IMG/VR virus record: IMGVR_UViG_3300027418_000290
Span: 1-64,000 of that record
DNA from: a virus
Strand: one strand, 5' to 3'
Length of the DNA: 64,000 bases
Position numbers and translations under genes: made by a program. The notes under the pieces were generated by a model. That model saw only the letters and a list, made by a program, of their open reading frames with translations. It searched no databases and was not told the origin of the DNA. Positions 62,464 to 64,000 of this stretch are shown in pieces (within the stretch, counting starts at the first letter, position 1; every line of letters starts with the position of its first letter).

Positions 62464-63348
62464 TTACACTGCCATTTCTGCTTTAATAAACGGGTGTGGG
62501 TCATACCCAACAATCTCAAAATCATCCATCGTAAAATCATCAATATTTTTAACATTTGGATTAATTTTTAGTTCAGGAAACAGACGTATATCCTCTGCCC
62601 GTGACAACTGTTCCTCAATGGCATTTTTATGGTTCATATAGATATGAGCATCACCGATTGTGTGAACAAACTCGCCAACCTTCAGATCACAAACTTGTGC
62701 AATCATATGTGTTAGTAGAGCATATGATGCAATGTTGAACGGAACACCTAGAAACAAATCTGCACTACGTTGATATAGATTGCAAGACAGTTCGCCATCG
62801 TTGTTGACATAAAACTGTGAGAATGTATGACACGGCGGGAGCGCCATAGCATCGATATCAGACACGTTCCAAGCACTTAGAATATGACGGCGTGACTGAG
62901 GATTTGTTTTAATCTGTTCGATTAGTTTAGCAAGTTGGTCAATGCCATTCCAGTTACGCCACTGAACGCCATATACAGGTCCTAACTTCTTAACTGTGTC
63001 TGTGTTCTCATATCCTAGAGCAACCCCCTGTGCGTCTGCATTCGCAGTCCAAATAGTAGTTTTGCCTACAAGTTCTTCTCTTGGCTTTCCATAATGAATT
63101 TCAGCAAGTCTACGTTCATCGTCAGAACCCTCAATGAACCAAAGCAATTCACTTGCTACTGCATTGAAGTTTACTTTCTTTGTTGTAAGTAGGGGAAACC
63201 CACGGTTTAAATCAAATATGAGCCATGCCATAAAACGTGACTTTGTTCCTACACCTGTTCGTTCTTGATCACGAACTTCACCTGTATCTAGTACAGTATA
63301 CAGAAGGTCAAGGTAATCACCTTCTGCCCAGATTGATTTTGTTGTCAT
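62464..63348 (-). CDS. thyA: Thymidylate synthase
   Basis: A 294-residue classical (ThyA-type) thymidylate synthase, making dTMP from dUMP with methylenetetrahydrofolate. Cys173 in ALPPCHTF is the nucleophile. 'RTGVGTKSRF' holds the phosphate-binding Arg, and QRSADLFLGVPFNIASYA is the folate/dUMP-binding block. The start is ATG 63348, not 63363, because the GGAGG just upstream of 63348 is its ribosome binding site and the ATG overlaps the folA stop by one base. It supplies dTMP for phage replication with the DHFR upstream. Confidence 0.95.
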   Translation of the reverse strand: MTTKSIWAEGDYLDLLYTVLDTGEVRDQERTGVGTKSRFMAWLIFDLNRGFPLLTTKKVNFNAVASELLWFIEGSDDERRLAEIHYGKPREELVGKTTIWTANADAQGVALGYENTDTVKKLGPVYGVQWRNWNGIDQLAKLIEQIKTNPQSRRHILSAWNVSDIDAMALPPCHTFSQFYVNNDGELSCNLYQRSADLFLGVPFNIASYALLTHMIAQVCDLKVGEFVHTIGDAHIYMNHKNAIEEQLSRAEDIRLFPELKINPNVKNIDDFTMDDFEIVGYDPHPFIKAEMAV

Positions 63349-63866
63349 TAGTTTGCCTCCCATATTGAAAATTGTATTCCCGGACCACTACGTGTTGCAG
63401 CTTCCGAGGTTGAGCTAACTATGCTCTTGTTCTCTATGTATTTGCTGATGTCACAAAATGTATCACAACGGTACTTACCATGTATGTCAGTTAGATATAC
63501 TCTATCGCAAATTTTGTATGCAGCATCGTATAGCGTTTTACCACCTGTAATGAACACTTCTCGTCCTGGGTGACGGAACTCAATTGATAACAGAATGTCT
63601 TCTATTTTATCGTGAGTTGGGTCGTAGGTGTCAAACACACCTGGAAAGTTGAACATATTTTGGGAGGATACAACATATTTTATTGCGTTGTCGCTGTTAT
63701 GATAGTATGTGCCCGAACTTCTCCACGTGTTCGATCCCATAACGACGACATTACCTTCAGTTATTTTCTGAAAGTATTTCATGTCTTTATCGTTCTTTGG
63801 CCATGGTAGACCATTCTTATAACCTATGCCGCCGTTTTCATCGGCAGCAATAATCATATTAATCAT
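63348..63866 (-). CDS. folA: Dihydrofolate reductase
   Basis: A 172-residue DHFR reducing dihydrofolate with NADPH. It begins IIAADENGGIGYKNGLPWP, keeps NDKDMKYFQKITEGNVVVMGSNTWRS (NADPH and substrate contacts) and VFITGGKTLYDAA. The start could be ATG 63866 or 63857, the latter beginning at MIIAADE, the usual DHFR N-terminus. It is coupled to thyA by a TAATG overlap and to the gene upstream on the minus strand by a short overlap. It is a typical phage thymidylate pair. Confidence 0.95.
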   Translation of the reverse strand: MINMIIAADENGGIGYKNGLPWPKNDKDMKYFQKITEGNVVVMGSNTWRSSGTYYHNSDNAIKYVVSSQNMFNFPGVFDTYDPTHDKIEDILLSIEFRHPGREVFITGGKTLYDAAYKICDRVYLTDIHGKYRCDTFCDISKYIENKSIVSSTSEAATRSGPGIQFSIWEAN

Positions 63867-64000
63867 TCTTTTTCTTATATTGTGCTTGGAAATGTGCGCT
63901 TAGAATTTGCTTTACGTTAAACGCAACATTGTTTTGAATTGCAGGCATATCGATGAACACTTCAATGTCTTCGATCCTGTCAAATTGTTCCACTAGTTTG
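63859..64000 (-). CDS. Unknown protein, C-terminal part (gene runs off right edge)
   Basis: The minus-strand frame is open from the window end at 64000 to TAA at 63861-63859. The last 46 residues include IEDIEVFIDMPAIQNNVAFNV and a basic tail (AQYKKKND). Its stop overlaps the folA start region, so it is the upstream gene of the folA-thyA operon. No motif can be recognised from this fragment. Confidence 0.6.
   Translation of the reverse strand, partial: KLVEQFDRIEDIEVFIDMPAIQNNVAFNVKQILSAHFQAQYKKKND

Noticed and set aside
62054-62641. Plus-strand 195-codon frame across the end of the radical SAM gene and the thyA end
   Set aside because: It overlaps the true radical SAM frame, the terminator and thyA on the other strand. 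The predicted peptide is cysteine- and serine-rich noise with no ribosome binding site.
1-64000. CRISPR array, insertion sequence, integrase or attachment site
   Set aside because: I found no regularly spaced repeats, no transposase-like or integrase-like ORF, and no tRNA flanking a repeat. The repeats seen are short and unrelated to these features.

Overview
This window looks like part of a large, AT-rich, T4-like tailed-phage (myovirus) genome, probably marine. The evidence is: virion structural genes at the left end; T4-type late promoters (TATAAATA and its NATAAATA variants) mixed with sigma70-like promoters; very tight packing, with many 1-14 nt overlaps or ATGA/TAATG junctions and no gene-free stretch above about 230 bases; and a phage-style folA-thyA pair at the right end. 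The host cannot be named from the sequence. The T4-like and marine assignments are inference.

Layout. (1) 1-3743: a truncated structural protein, a second putative structural protein and two paralogous virion proteins. (2) 3799-7442: a small gene, two DxD glycosyltransferase-like genes, an unknown, and a single-domain GT-A-like protein. (3) 7446-27146: a dense plus-strand run that alternates twitch-type radical SAM enzymes with SGNH hydrolase-like proteins and includes a sulfotransferase. At 18015-24049 it contains a sugar-nucleotide module: cupin, DegT-type aminotransferase, sugar C-methyltransferase, TylF-type O-methyltransferase, thioredoxin-like protein, UDP-sugar dehydrogenase-like protein and SDR epimerase. 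(4) 27147-35477: a patchwork of strand-switching genes. Several have a T4-type late promoter 5-6 bases before the start codon, and two are palindromic promoters serving divergent genes. Cargo includes radical SAM enzymes, an APH-fold kinase, a nucleotidyltransferase-HAD fusion, two KWR-type glycosyltransferase-like proteins and a HisC-like aminotransferase. (5) 35464-38600: SGNH, nucleotide-sugar dehydrogenase and a TEKT-type glycosyltransferase-like protein. (6) 38597-42606, minus strand: a cytidylyltransferase-cupin fusion, a radical SAM enzyme and a set of small phage genes, several behind near-identical sigma70-like promoters. (7) 42704-50803: SGNH, KWR protein, a 40-codon gene, a carbamoyltransferase, a 938-residue protein with seven GT-like repeats, and two Rossmann-fold methyltransferase-like proteins. 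(8) 50803-62430: seven more radical SAM enzymes interleaved with two PP-loop ATPases, ending at a strong bidirectional terminator. (9) 62464-64000, minus strand: thyA, folA and a truncated gene.

Working model (inference). The region carries 17 radical SAM genes in about 55 kb, together with sugar activation, oxidation, amination, methylation, sulfation, carbamoylation and transfer functions. The simplest reading is a phage-encoded surface-glycan or virion-decoration factory next to the tail genes. The radical SAM enzymes would carry out unusual chemistry on sugars or on a protein or peptide. No substrate can be read from the sequence. The radical SAM/SGNH pairing, the radical SAM/PP-loop interleaving and the apparently leaderless late promoters are the most unusual features.
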